A stretch of DNA of 64,000 nt from an uncultured Erythrobacter sp. (GTDB lineage Bacteria > Pseudomonadota > Alphaproteobacteria > Sphingomonadales > Sphingomonadaceae). Location of the stretch: the NCBI GenBank assembly GCA_947498065.1, contig CANMIS010000003.1, forward strand, positions 400,739 to 464,738, given 5' to 3'. The position numbers and the translations under genes are program-made. The notes under the pieces are model-generated. The model ran no database searches, was not told where the DNA came from, and saw only the letters and a program-made list of their open reading frames with translations. This document shows positions 27,469 through 36,211 of this stretch, piece by piece (the stretch's first letter is position 1; each line of letters starts with the position of its first letter).

Positions 27469-27918
27469 TCACACTTCGTGATCGCTGCTGGTTTCGTCGT
27501 AATCATTCGGGATGACATAGAGCGGGCAGGGCAGCTCGCCCGCATGCGCTGAAAAGTGCGTGACCAGCGGCCCCGGATTGCCGCTCGCCGCGCCCAGCAC
27601 CAATGCGGTGACTTCATTGTGGTTCTTCAAAAAGTCGCTGACGATTGACTGGTTGTTGCCGACCTTCACAGAGATCGTCGGCATGATCCCGCTTTCCGCC
27701 AGCAGATTTCCGCCGATCCCATTGGCCAGCATTTCAGCCCGATCATGCGCCTCTTGCTCGATGGTATCCTGAACCGCGCCAAACGCGCTTACGTTTTGCT
27801 GAGCGACCACCGCCAGGATGTGCACCGCGCCTTTCACCGCGACAGCGCGCCGCGCGGCATACCGCAATGCGGCCCGCGCTTCTTGGCTTTCGTCCATCAC
27901 AACCAGGAATGTACGCAT
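27469..27918 (-). CDS. universal stress protein (UspA family)
   Basis: A 149-aa single-domain Usp protein. It begins [21 protein letters not shown], the usual first strand and helix. The C-terminal region has [13 protein letters not shown] and CPLYVIP, which match the family's nucleotide-binding end, although the G-2x-G-9x-G(S/T) pattern is only partly kept, so ATP binding is uncertain. The ATG at 27918 is the natural start; the frame stays open upstream through the divergent E2 gene. It shares an approximately 120-bp divergent region with the pyruvate dehydrogenase E2 gene. Confidence 0.88.
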   Translation of the reverse strand: MRTFLVVMDESQEARAALRYAARRAVAVKGAVHILAVVAQQNVSAFGAVQDTIEQEAHDRAEMLANGIGGNLLAESGIMPTISVKVGNNQSIVSDFLKNHNEVTALVLGAASGNPGPLVTHFSAHAGELPCPLYVIPNDYDETSSDHEV

Positions 27919-28039
27919 ATTCTTCGCTCCCCTTTGGGTAGCTATCCTTTCAAATGGTTTCGTATGCAAGGCCTTGCCCGAAGCGGCTGAATTCGTCACA
28001 CGGGCAAAACAACACCAGCGACGAGGATTTGACCGCTCC

Positions 28040-29332
28040 ATGGCCGTAGAAATCAAGATGCCCGCTCTCTCTCCAACAATGGAGGAGGGGACGCTTGCCA
28101 AATGGTTGGTGAAGGTTGGCGACACTGTGAACTCCGGCGAGATCATGGCCGAGATCGAGACAGACAAAGCGACGATGGAATTCGAAGCGGTCGATGAAGG
28201 CACCATCGCGGTAATCCTGGTCGAGGAAGGCAGCGAGAACGTTGCGGTCGGCACGGTTATCGCAATGCTGGCGGAAGAGGGCGAAGATATTGGCGATGTA
28301 AGCGCGCCAAGCGCCGCGCCTGCACCAAGCGCCCAGGCAGAGCCCGAGCCAGCGGCCGAAACGCCTGCTGCACCAGCGCCCGCTCCTGCGCCTGCTTCCG
28401 CAGCAAAACCTGCGCCTGCATCATCGGAAGGGCGGATTGTCGCCTCTCCTCTGGCAAAGCGTATTGCCGAGCAAAAGGGTGTCGACCTCTCGCAAGTCAC
28501 CGGCTCTGGTCCGAATGGCCGGATCGTGAAAGCAGATGTCGAGGGCTCGAGTGCCTCGTCAGCGCCCGCTGCGAGCGTGGCTGCATCTGCGGCTCAACCA
28601 GCGGCAGCGCCTACACCGTCCATGTCGCCAGACGATGGCGGCGCGCCTTACACCGAGGCGAAGCTCAACAATGTTCGCAAGGTAATTGCTCGCCGCCTGA
28701 CCGAGGCGAAGCAGCAAATCCCGCATATCTATCTGACGGTCGATGTTCAGCTCGATGCGCTGCTGAAATTGCGCAAGGAACTCAATGCATCGCTAGAGGC
28801 GGATGGGGTGAAACTCTCTGTCAACGACCTGATTATCAAGGCGCTGGCACGCTCGCTGCAACGCGAGCCGCAATGCAATGTCAGCTTCCAAGGCGATGTC
28901 ATGCATGAATACAGCCGCCAGGATATCTCTGTCGCGGTTGCTGCGCCTTCCGGTCTGATCACGCCAGTGATCCGCGATGCCGGGCGTAAGGGGCTGGCTG
29001 AAATCTCAACCGAGATGAAGGAGCTGGCTGGCAAGGCGCGTGATGGCAAGCTGATGCCGCATGAATATCAGGGCGGCACGGCCTCGCTCTCCAACCTCGG
29101 CATGTTCGGCACAAAGCACTTTGATGCCGTGATCAACCCGCCGCAGGGCATGATCCTGGCGGTTGGTGCGGGCGAACAGCGACCTGCGGTGGTCGATGGA
29201 GCGCTTGGCATTGCGACCGTGATGACTGTGACGGGCAGCTTCGATCACCGCGCGATTGACGGTGTGGACGGGGCGAAATTGCTCGCTCAGTTCCAAAGCC
29301 TGATCGAAAATCCAATGGGGCTGGTGGTGTGA
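28040..29332 (+). CDS. pdhC: pyruvate dehydrogenase complex E2, dihydrolipoamide acetyltransferase
   Basis: E2 component of 430 aa that transfers acetyl groups to CoA and forms the core of the complex. One lipoyl domain at residues 1-78 has the lipoylated K43 in ETDKATMEF. An Ala/Pro-rich flexible linker follows. The peripheral subunit-binding domain is at about 132-170 ([19 protein letters not shown]). The catalytic domain ends with [13 protein letters not shown] (the HRxxDG active site). The [14 protein letters not shown] start is the mitochondrial/alphaproteobacterial PDH E2 type. E1 genes are not adjacent; the E3 gene lpdA is 600 bp downstream. Lipoate would come from LipA, also in this window. 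Confidence 0.95.
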   Translation: MAVEIKMPALSPTMEEGTLAKWLVKVGDTVNSGEIMAEIETDKATMEFEAVDEGTIAVILVEEGSENVAVGTVIAMLAEEGEDIGDVSAPSAAPAPSAQAEPEPAAETPAAPAPAPAPASAAKPAPASSEGRIVASPLAKRIAEQKGVDLSQVTGSGPNGRIVKADVEGSSASSAPAASVAASAAQPAAAPTPSMSPDDGGAPYTEAKLNNVRKVIARRLTEAKQQIPHIYLTVDVQLDALLKLRKELNASLEADGVKLSVNDLIIKALARSLQREPQCNVSFQGDVMHEYSRQDISVAVAAPSGLITPVIRDAGRKGLAEISTEMKELAGKARDGKLMPHEYQGGTASLSNLGMFGTKHFDAVINPPQGMILAVGAGEQRPAVVDGALGIATVMTVTGSFDHRAIDGVDGAKLLAQFQSLIENPMGLVV

Positions 29333-29739
29333 CAATTGCCGTTTTGGGCAAGGCGATCATAATAGCGTTCATGGCCGCTCTTACTGCGTGGCTGTTTCCG
29401 GTCGCATATCTGGTTTCCACCGGAGATAGCCTTAATCTCAATCCTGCTTCGCCGGTCCGTCAGGGAAGCACCATCGCCTTGCTCGGCAGCTATGGCGTTG
29501 GCATGCCGGTGTCGCTCCTCACCTACTTTCTTGCGCGGCGACATCTCATGCAATCGCCGATGACTTTGTTCACAATCGCATCGCTCGCTGGAGTAATGAT
29601 GATCCTCGTTTGCCTCGTGTTTGGTGATGGATTCTTGGCGCTGATGTTTGGCGTTCCGTCTCTGATCGCAGCGCTGGTTTTCGCCACTCTTGGCTGGTTT
29701 TGGATTTTAAAGCCGGAGCGTGAGGCTGCGAATGCCTAA
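29329..29739 (+). CDS. small four-helix membrane protein
   Basis: A 136-aa hydrophobic protein of unknown function. Four membrane segments are apparent: [62 protein letters not shown], and [21 protein letters not shown], with a short basic C-terminus. The start is a GTG overlapping the E2 stop by 4 bp (GTGA), so translation is coupled to pdhC. Placement between E2 and E3 does not by itself show a role in the complex, which is soluble. Confidence 0.65.
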   Translation: MTIAVLGKAIIIAFMAALTAWLFPVAYLVSTGDSLNLNPASPVRQGSTIALLGSYGVGMPVSLLTYFLARRHLMQSPMTLFTIASLAGVMMILVCLVFGDGFLALMFGVPSLIAALVFATLGWFWILKPEREAANA

Positions 29740-29772
29740 GAGCCTGAACGTGAATTCCAGAGGACCATTGTC

Positions 29773-29940
29773 ATGATGCTGTCTGGCCTTCTTCTCTTTT
29801 CTTCAGCGCCTGCTGAATTGGCAAGCGGCGGGCTCGGTTCGGTTGGTCCAGGTGATCGCTTGAAGCGATTGGTAGTTACCGCAAGCCGCGACCAACTTGA
29901 TGGAATAAATTTTCTCCCCAAGGAAACTCAAAATGGCTGA
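29773..29940 (+). CDS. possible small protein upstream of and overlapping lpdA
   Basis: A 55-codon open frame in the 193-bp gap between the small membrane protein gene and lpdA. AGAGGA at 29759-29764 is spaced 8 bases before the ATG, a better ribosome-binding site than many genes here have. The first 14 residues (MMLSGLLLFSSAPA) are hydrophobic and could be a short signal sequence; the rest is charged. It ends 8 bases inside lpdA in another frame, so it could couple translation into lpdA. No homologue recognised; it may be a chance frame. Confidence 0.35.
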   Translation: MMLSGLLLFSSAPAELASGGLGSVGPGDRLKRLVVTASRDQLDGINFLPKETQNG

Positions 29941-31345
29941 CAATTCCTACGACGTGATAGTTCTTGGCTCTGGCCCCGGCGGTTATGTTGCGGCGATCCG
30001 CTGTGCGCAGCTGGGCCTCAAAACGGCGATTGTTGAACGCGAGAACCTCGGCGGTATCTGCCTCAATTGGGGCTGCATCCCAACCAAGGCGCTGCTGCGC
30101 TCGGCCGAGATATTCCACTATATGCAGAATGCCGGCGATTACGGCCTGAAGGCGCAAGGGATTGAGGCCGATCTGGAAGCTGTGGTGAAACGCAGCCGCG
30201 GCGTCGCAAAGCAGCTTAATCAGGGCATTGGCCACCTGATGAAAAAGAACAAGATCACCGTCCACATGGGCGAGGGCAAGCTGACAGGTCCGACCAGCCT
30301 CACTGTGAAGGGCGATAAGGGCGAGGAGAAACTCTCCGCCAAGCATGTGATCGTCGCCACCGGAGCGCGAGCACGCGACCTGCCGTTTGCGCCGGCTGAT
30401 GGGAAGCGCGTGTGGACCTATCGCCACGCGATGACCCCGCCGGAAATGCCGAGCAAACTGCTGGTGATCGGATCGGGCGCGATCGGGATCGAATTTGCGA
30501 GCTTCTACAACGATATGGGCGCAGATGTGACGGTGGTCGAAATGCTCGATCGGATCGTCCCGGTTGAGGATGCCGACGTCTCTACGTTCCTCGAAAAATC
30601 GCTCACGAAGCAAGGCATCAAAGTGATGACCGGCGCCGGGGTCGATGAGCTGAAAGTCGGAGCCAAAGGCGTCACCGCCACGATCAAGGACAAGGCAGGC
30701 AAAGCCTCGACCACAGAATTTAGCCATGTGATTACCGCCATCGGAATTCAGCCCAATACCGAGAATATCGGTCTGGAAAAGCTGGCGGAAATGGACCGCG
30801 GGTTCATCCAAATCGATCCGTTTGGCCGCACCAAGACAAATGGTCTTTGGGCGATTGGCGATTGCACGCCTGGCCCATGGCTGGCGCATAAGGCGAGCCA
30901 CGAGGGCGTCAGTTGCGCTGAGGCTATTGCTCAAGAGCTGGGCAATAAGGATGTTCACCCGCACCCGCTTGATCGAAATAACATCCCCGGCTGCACCTAT
31001 TGCCACCCGCAAATCGCAAGCGTTGGCATGACCGAGGCGGCGGCGAAGGAGGCAGGGCATAAGGTTCGTGTCGGCAATTTCCCCTTTATTGGGAACGGCA
31101 AAGCCATCGCGCTGGGCGAAGCGGAAGGCTTCATCAAAACCGTGTTCGATGCAGGCACGGGCGAGCTGCTCGGCGCGCATATGATCGGGGCGGAAGTGAC
31201 CGAGCTGATCCAGGGCTACACCGTGGGCAAGACATTGGAGACGACCGAGCAAGAGCTGATGCAGACCGTCTTCCCGCACCCGACACTGTCAGAAATGATG
31301 CATGAGAGCGTGCTGGATGCCTATGGCCGCGCCCTGCATTTTTAA
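29933..31345 (+). CDS. lpdA: dihydrolipoyl dehydrogenase (E3)
   Basis: FAD flavoprotein of 470 aa that reoxidises dihydrolipoamide and makes NADH. The FAD-binding motif GSGPGGYVAA lies near residue 12, the redox-active disulfide is C43-x4-C48 in GGICLNWGCIPTK, the NAD-binding glycine motif is VIGSGAIGIEF, a second FAD motif is in WAIGDCTPGPWLAHKA, and the C-terminal His-Glu active-site pair is in HPTLSEMMHE. It serves the pyruvate dehydrogenase E2 encoded just upstream. A hairpin terminator follows 18 bp after the stop. Confidence 0.96.
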   Translation: MADNSYDVIVLGSGPGGYVAAIRCAQLGLKTAIVERENLGGICLNWGCIPTKALLRSAEIFHYMQNAGDYGLKAQGIEADLEAVVKRSRGVAKQLNQGIGHLMKKNKITVHMGEGKLTGPTSLTVKGDKGEEKLSAKHVIVATGARARDLPFAPADGKRVWTYRHAMTPPEMPSKLLVIGSGAIGIEFASFYNDMGADVTVVEMLDRIVPVEDADVSTFLEKSLTKQGIKVMTGAGVDELKVGAKGVTATIKDKAGKASTTEFSHVITAIGIQPNTENIGLEKLAEMDRGFIQIDPFGRTKTNGLWAIGDCTPGPWLAHKASHEGVSCAEAIAQELGNKDVHPHPLDRNNIPGCTYCHPQIASVGMTEAAAKEAGHKVRVGNFPFIGNGKAIALGEAEGFIKTVFDAGTGELLGAHMIGAEVTELIQGYTVGKTLETTEQELMQTVFPHPTLSEMMHESVLDAYGRALHF

Positions 31346-31362
31346 GGCCAGCCTCTAAACGC

Positions 31363-31392
31363 AAAAAGGCCCCACAAATGTGGAGCCTTTTA
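31363..31392. terminator. bidirectional hairpin terminator between lpdA and tRNA-Ser
   Basis: The stretch AAAAAGGC-CCCACA, AATG, TGTGG-AGCCTTTTAA folds into a stem of about 11 pairs with one mismatch. It has an A run on the left and a T run on the right, so it can end lpdA transcription on the plus strand and tRNA-Ser transcription on the minus strand. Confidence 0.75.
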
Positions 31393-31393
31393 A

Positions 31394-31483
31394 TGGCGGA
31401 CAGTCAGGGATTCGAACCCTGGAAGGGCTTGCACCCTTGCCGGTTTTCAAGACCGGTGCATTCGACCACTCTGCCAACTGTCC
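31394..31483 (-). tRNA. tRNA-Ser(UGA)
   Basis: Read on the minus strand, this 90-nt sequence folds as a class II tRNA. The acceptor stem GGACAGT/ACTGTCC is followed by discriminator G and an encoded CCA. The anticodon stem CCGGT/ACCGG encloses the loop CTTGAAA with anticodon TGA. The long variable arm AAGGG-TGCAAG-CCCTT is typical of tRNA-Ser. The T arm is CAGGG-TTCGAAT-CCCTG. It decodes UCA-type serine codons. A bidirectional terminator lies directly after the 3' end. Confidence 0.97.
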
Positions 31484-31552
31484 GCGCTGGGGACGCTCGC
31501 TAGCGACTGAATTCGCTGTTGTCACCCATAAAGGTCAGCCTAAAACGCAAAT

Positions 31553-32470
31553 ATGGCAAAAGGCACTCATGATTACGCGGCCGACCCGCGCAATGACACC
31601 ATTCTGATCAACGTCAACGGGGCGCTTGTCCCGCGAGCAGAGGCCAGCGTTTCCGTATTCGACAGCGGATTTATGCTGGGCGATGGCGTGTGGGAGGGGC
31701 TGCGCGTTCACAAGGGTAAGGTCGCGTTTCTTAAGGCGCATCTTGACCGTCTGTTTGAGGGCGCAAAGGCGATTGCGATGGACATCGGCCTGTCGCGAGA
31801 GGAACTGACAGAGCGGCTTTATAGCACCATCACTGGTAATGCGATGGAGGGAGAAGAGGGCGTGCACATTCGCCTGATGGTGACACGCGGCATTCGCTCA
31901 ACGCCCTATCAAGACCCGCGCGTGGTCATCTCGCCAGCCACTATCGTGATTATCCCGGAGTATAAAACCGCGCTGCCCAGCACGATTGAGGACGGCATTC
32001 GGTTGTTCACCGTGCATGTGCGGCGCGGCGATCCGGCGGTTCAGGATCAGAAACTTAATTCGCATTCAAAGCTCAATTGCATCACCGCTTGTATCCAGGC
32101 GACACACGCCGGCGCGGATGAGGCGCTGATGCTCGATCCGCATGGCTTTGTCGCGACCTGCAATTCGACGCATTTCTTCATTGTTCGCGGCGGCGAGGTC
32201 TGGACCTCCAGCGGGGATTATTGCCTTGGCGGGATCACTCGGTCCAACGTCATCCAAATCTGCCGAGAGCAGGGCATTCCGGTGTTTGAGAAGAACTTCT
32301 CGCTCACCGATGTCTACGGCGCGGATGAGGCGTTCGTCACCGGGACCTTTGCGGGGGTTGTCCCCGCGACGGAGGTCGATGGCCGGGTGCTGACGCAGGG
32401 GAGGGGGCCAATGGTAGAGCGTCTGCAAGGCCATTACCGCGAATTGATCGACCGGGACGTTGCGCAATGA
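31553..32470 (+). CDS. class IV (fold type IV) PLP aminotransferase-like protein
   Basis: A 305-aa protein of the branched-chain/D-amino-acid aminotransferase fold. The PLP lysine is K173 in SHSKLNCITA; FDSGFMLGDGVWEGLRV near the N-terminus is the family's substrate-side motif. The segment that usually reads G-x-V-x-E-x-x-x-x-N-x-F, with Glu contacting the PLP pyridine nitrogen, here reads GFVATCNSTHFF, so Glu appears replaced by Thr and Asn by His. Activity may therefore differ from ordinary transaminases. It overlaps the next gene by 4 bp (ATGA). Candidate roles are D-amino-acid or branched-chain transamination, or an unknown reaction. Confidence 0.8.
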   Translation: MAKGTHDYAADPRNDTILINVNGALVPRAEASVSVFDSGFMLGDGVWEGLRVHKGKVAFLKAHLDRLFEGAKAIAMDIGLSREELTERLYSTITGNAMEGEEGVHIRLMVTRGIRSTPYQDPRVVISPATIVIIPEYKTALPSTIEDGIRLFTVHVRRGDPAVQDQKLNSHSKLNCITACIQATHAGADEALMLDPHGFVATCNSTHFFIVRGGEVWTSSGDYCLGGITRSNVIQICREQGIPVFEKNFSLTDVYGADEAFVTGTFAGVVPATEVDGRVLTQGRGPMVERLQGHYRELIDRDVAQ

Positions 32471-33204
32471 CAGCGCCAATCCGCATCGCGATGTGGAGCG
32501 GGCCGCGCAATATCTCCACCGCCATGATGCGCAGCTTTGGCGCGCGCGCCGACTGTGCGGTCAGCGACGAGCCCTTTTATGGCGCGTTCCTAAAGCAAAG
32601 CGGCGAGCTCCATCCCATGGCGGCAGAGACAATCGCCGATATGGATTGCGACTGGCACAGCGTGCTCGCCGCGCAATCTGGCCCAGTGCCGGGCGGCGCG
32701 CCTGTCTGGTATCAAAAGCATATGCCGCACCACATGATTGGCAGCGTGGATATTCGCGATATGCCGGATCACAAACATGCCTTTTTGATCCGCGCTCCAG
32801 AGCGTGTGGTGGCGAGTTACCGCGCCAAGAATGAGCTGCGACGTCCGGAAATGCTGGGGTTTGCGCAGCTGCGCGAATATTTTGATATCGAGGCAGATCG
32901 CAGCGGGACAGCCCCAGTGGTGGTTGATTCCGATGCGATTTTGCGTGATCCGCCAAAGGTGCTTGCGGGTCTGTGCGCGGCCTTGGGGATCGCTTGGGAT
33001 CCGGCCATGCTTGAATGGCAAAAGGGGCCGCTGCCCGAAGACGGCGTGTGGGGCGCGCATTGGTATGACAAGGTGAACGCCTCGACCGGATTCGGCCCTG
33101 CGCCTGGCCCATTGCCAGAGCTGGAGGGGCAATATCGCGAAGTCGCCGACGCCTGCCGTGAAGATTACGAATATCTAGCAAGCCGCGCTCTAGATGCCGA
33201 CTGA
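32467..33204 (+). CDS. P-loop sulfotransferase-like protein
   Basis: A 245-aa protein with an N-terminal P-loop-like motif (IAMWSGPRNISTAMMRSFG) of the kind seen in sulfotransferase-family proteins, where it would bind the phosphosulfate of PAPS. A second motif, AFLIRAPERVVASY, resembles the 3'-phosphate binding Arg/Ser block. The substrate is unknown and sulfotransferase activity is not established for this subfamily. Translation is coupled to the class IV aminotransferase gene. From memory, plant and animal proteins named branched-chain aminotransferase-like join these two domains in one chain, which supports a functional link. Confidence 0.7.
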   Translation: MTAPIRIAMWSGPRNISTAMMRSFGARADCAVSDEPFYGAFLKQSGELHPMAAETIADMDCDWHSVLAAQSGPVPGGAPVWYQKHMPHHMIGSVDIRDMPDHKHAFLIRAPERVVASYRAKNELRRPEMLGFAQLREYFDIEADRSGTAPVVVDSDAILRDPPKVLAGLCAALGIAWDPAMLEWQKGPLPEDGVWGAHWYDKVNASTGFGPAPGPLPELEGQYREVADACREDYEYLASRALDAD

Positions 33205-33283
33205 CACATTTTTTCGTGAAGTCTGTCGATTAGATCGCATTCGATAATTGGCAATTCATGTTGGCTGTGAGAATAACCCGCTC

Positions 33284-34330
33284 ATGGCTTTGAACAAACT
33301 CGCAATCACCGCAGCCGCTCTCATGGCGGCCCTCGGCACCTCTTCGGCGTCTACTCCAGCAATCGCTCAGCAGAGCAGCTCTGCGACCCAGTCGTTTGGG
33401 GCCTATATGGAAACGCTGAAAGCGCGCGCACGGGCCGAAGGTGTCAGCGAAGCGACGATCCGGCGGATGACGACCGATCTGACGCCCAATGACCGCGTGA
33501 TCCGGCTTGATCGCGGACAACCGGGCAGTCCGACACGGCGCGGCTATCCCGCGCTTGCGCCCTATATCTCCAAACATGTGAATCCGACCCGCATTGCCGG
33601 CGGGCGCCGAGTGTTTAGCGAAAACCGCACAACCCTGCGCCGGATTGAGGCCGAATATGGCGTGCCAGCGCAAATCATGGTGGCGATTTTCGGGCATGAA
33701 ACCAGCTATGGCCGGATCCGCGGAAATTTTGACCTGTCGCGCAGCCTCGCGACGCTTGCATGGGAGGGGCGCCGCCGCGAACTCTTCTCTGGCGAATGGG
33801 TTGCGCTGATGAAGGTCGCCGACAAAGGCTATTCGCGGCAGCAATTGGTCGGCAGCTATGCGGGCGCCTTTGGCAATCCGCAGTTCTTGCCCTCGGTCTA
33901 TCTGCGTCTGGCCGAGGACGGCGACGGCGATGGCCGCGCAAACATCTTCTCCAACCGCGCGGACACATTTGCCTCGATTGCGAACTATTTCAAAGATGCG
34001 GGATGGCGCACCGGCCAGCCATGGGGCGTGCGTGCGCGCGTGCCCAGTGGTTTCAATGTCGATGCCTATAAGACGAAGCTACGCGCGCCGGTGTGCCCGC
34101 GTGTCCATGAGCGTCACAGCCAGTGGAAGACGGTGCGTGAATGGCGCGAGCTTGGCGTTCAGCCTCAGCGTCCGCTGGCGGATGATACGCTTGCCTCGCT
34201 GTTCCAGCCTGATGGCCCAGGACGGCCCGCATGGCTGCTTACCAGCAATTACCGCGTGATCCTGGAGTACAATTGCTCCAATTATTACGCGATGAGCGTC
34301 GGGCTGCTCGCTGACGAGATCGTGAACTAA
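33284..34330 (+). CDS. lytic murein transglycosylase, MltB family
   Basis: A 348-aa exported enzyme expected to cleave peptidoglycan to 1,6-anhydro-muropeptides. The signal peptide ends at AIAQ (residue 29). The SLT_2/MltB catalytic domain contains the general-acid Glu, E139, in AIFGHETSYGRIRGNFD, then SLATLAWEGRRRELF, GSYAGAFGNPQFLPSVY and the acidic DGDGDGRANIF metal-like loop. The chain ends after the catalytic domain; no C-terminal peptidoglycan-binding domain is seen. The ATG at 33284 was chosen because it gives the signal peptide. A carboxypeptidase gene follows. Confidence 0.9.
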   Translation: MALNKLAITAAALMAALGTSSASTPAIAQQSSSATQSFGAYMETLKARARAEGVSEATIRRMTTDLTPNDRVIRLDRGQPGSPTRRGYPALAPYISKHVNPTRIAGGRRVFSENRTTLRRIEAEYGVPAQIMVAIFGHETSYGRIRGNFDLSRSLATLAWEGRRRELFSGEWVALMKVADKGYSRQQLVGSYAGAFGNPQFLPSVYLRLAEDGDGDGRANIFSNRADTFASIANYFKDAGWRTGQPWGVRARVPSGFNVDAYKTKLRAPVCPRVHERHSQWKTVREWRELGVQPQRPLADDTLASLFQPDGPGRPAWLLTSNYRVILEYNCSNYYAMSVGLLADEIVN

Positions 34331-34361
34331 ACCGCGCGGCGTCTCGCCAAGGCGAAAGGCT

Positions 34362-35564
34362 GTGGTTATAGCTGCGCTGGTGAGTGTCAGCGTCTCAAAT
34401 CTGCAAGCTAAGGCCCGGATCGCGGCGTCTTTTATGGCCATGCTATGCGTGCCAAGTGTCGTGTTCGGGCAAAGCGCCCTATTACCCGCGGCTCCGACCG
34501 ACAGCGAAGCGCCAATTGCCCTGCTAGTGGATGTCACCAGCGGGCAAGTCCTGCATGCACGCGAGGAAAACCGCCGCTTTGTGCCCGCCTCTATGACCAA
34601 GGCGATGACGACCTTTCTCGCCTTTGAGCTGATGGGAGAAGGCGTTCTCCAGCCCGATGAGGTTTTTACCATTCGCCCAGAGACTTGGCGCGAGTGGAAC
34701 GGCAAGGGTTCGACCATGTGGCTCCCCGCCGATGCGCGCATTCGGGTTGATGAATTGCTGACCGGGATCACGACGGTTTCGGCCAACGATGGCTCGATCG
34801 TTTTGGCAGAAGGACATGCAGGATCGGTCGCCGCTTGGACCGTGCTGATGAATGAAAAGGCGCTGTCGATTGGGATGACGAACAGCCGATTTGGCACGCC
34901 CAATGGCTGGCCTGACGAGGGCAAGACCTTCACGACAGCGCGCGATCTGGTCACACTGGGCGCGGCGCTGACATCGAAACACCCTCAGAAATACGCGCGT
35001 TTCATCGGGCGCGGGCAGTTCACCTATAACGGCATCACCCAAAGCAATCGCGATCCTTTGGTCGGATCGTTTGAAGGCGGGGACGGGATCAAAACCGGCT
35101 ACACGAACGAATCCGGCTTTGGCTTTCTCGGCACGGCGCAACGCGACGGCCAGCGGCTCGTCATGGTGATTGGCGGAGTTGGCAGCCAAAGTGCGCGGGC
35201 GCGGCTAGCCAAAAGCTATCTCGAATGGGGTTTTTCCGCGTTTGACAGCCGCCGCGTTGTTGGCGGTGATAAGCAGGTCGGGTTTGCGCGGGTGCAAAAT
35301 GGCACGAGCCGACGGGTTGCTCTGGTCACGGACGGTCCGGTGTTTGTGAATGTACCTAAAGGGCAATCGCCCGAGGTTTCGGTGGCGATCACTTATGACG
35401 GGCCGCTTCGTGCGCCCATTGCCGCCGGTGAACAGGTCGCGAGCCTTCAGATCTCGGTCGAGGGTATGGAACCGGCCAATGTCCCGTTGCTCGCAAAAGA
35501 GGACGTCGCTGAGGCTGGCGTGTTCGACAGGCTGATCAATGGCCTGACCGGGTGGTTACCATGA
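34362..35564 (+). CDS. D-alanyl-D-alanine carboxypeptidase (S11, DacA/PBP5-like)
   Basis: Low-molecular-mass penicillin-binding protein of up to 400 aa that trims pentapeptide side chains. The three active-site motifs are present: S77-x-x-K80 (ASMTK), S140-A-N142 (TVSAND) and KTG in GIKTGYT. The C-terminal domain and a final amphipathic helix (VFDRLINGLTGWLP) fit membrane association as in PBP5. The start is unsure: GTG 34362 has AAGG 9 bases upstream, GTG 34380 gives a tidier signal peptide, and ATG 34434 would cut it short. The stop overlaps tmk by 4 bp. Confidence 0.92.
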   Translation: MVIAALVSVSVSNLQAKARIAASFMAMLCVPSVVFGQSALLPAAPTDSEAPIALLVDVTSGQVLHAREENRRFVPASMTKAMTTFLAFELMGEGVLQPDEVFTIRPETWREWNGKGSTMWLPADARIRVDELLTGITTVSANDGSIVLAEGHAGSVAAWTVLMNEKALSIGMTNSRFGTPNGWPDEGKTFTTARDLVTLGAALTSKHPQKYARFIGRGQFTYNGITQSNRDPLVGSFEGGDGIKTGYTNESGFGFLGTAQRDGQRLVMVIGGVGSQSARARLAKSYLEWGFSAFDSRRVVGGDKQVGFARVQNGTSRRVALVTDGPVFVNVPKGQSPEVSVAITYDGPLRAPIAAGEQVASLQISVEGMEPANVPLLAKEDVAEAGVFDRLINGLTGWLP

Positions 35565-36211
35565 GCGGCGCTGTTGGAAACGGCCGTTTCATCGCTTTTG
35601 AAGGCGGCGAAGGGGCGGGCAAATCAACTCAGGCCCGAATGCTGGCTGAAGCATTGGAGGCGCGCGGTATCGAAGCGGTTTTGACCCGCGAACCGGGCGG
35701 CACACCGGGAGCAGAGGCGATCCGCAATTTGCTGCTTGATCCTCCCGGAGAGGGCTGGGGCGCAGAGGCAGAGGCGTTGTTGTTCGCCGCTGCGCGCGCC
35801 GACCATGTTGCCCGCGTCATCCGTCCGGCGGTAGAGCGCGGCGCATGGGTGATCTGCGATCGTTTTGTCGATTCAAGCCGCGCCTATCAGGGCGGGGCAG
35901 GGCATGTCAGCGATGAGGCTGTGCAAGCACTCCACCAGATCGGCAGCGGCGGCCTGCGCCCAGACCTCACCATTCTCGTGGAAATTGACGAAGCGCGCAT
36001 GTTGGAGCGCTTGGCCGAGCGGGACGGCGATGCCAGCGACGCGATTGGCGGGCGCAGCCGCGACTATCACCGCGCCGTTGCAGACGCGTTTCGCGCTCTT
36101 GCAGCGAGCGATCCTGGCGGATTTGCCGTGATTGACGGCGGAGGCTCGCCTGAGGAAGTCCAAACCCGTGTTCTTGCGGCTCTTCAGCCATTGCTGAGCG
36201 CTTCCGCATGA
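35561..36211 (+). CDS. tmk: thymidylate kinase
   Basis: dTMP kinase of 216 aa providing dTDP for DNA synthesis. Walker A is FEGGEGAGKSTQ, the dTMP-binding REPGGTPGAE follows, and the DRF motif is in ICDRFVDSSRAYQGG. ATG at 35561 overlaps the carboxypeptidase stop (ATGA); a start three codons earlier is possible but lies inside that gene. Its own stop overlaps holB by 4 bp. tmk-holB-metG-tatD is a widely conserved order in alphaproteobacteria. Confidence 0.95.
   Translation: MSGAVGNGRFIAFEGGEGAGKSTQARMLAEALEARGIEAVLTREPGGTPGAEAIRNLLLDPPGEGWGAEAEALLFAAARADHVARVIRPAVERGAWVICDRFVDSSRAYQGGAGHVSDEAVQALHQIGSGGLRPDLTILVEIDEARMLERLAERDGDASDAIGGRSRDYHRAVADAFRALAASDPGGFAVIDGGGSPEEVQTRVLAALQPLLSASA

Noticed and set aside
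29876..31279. A 467-codon open frame antisense to lpdA
   Set aside because: It lies wholly opposite a gene with a complete family signature, has a composition typical of antisense frames in GC-rich genes, and shows no recognisable domain.
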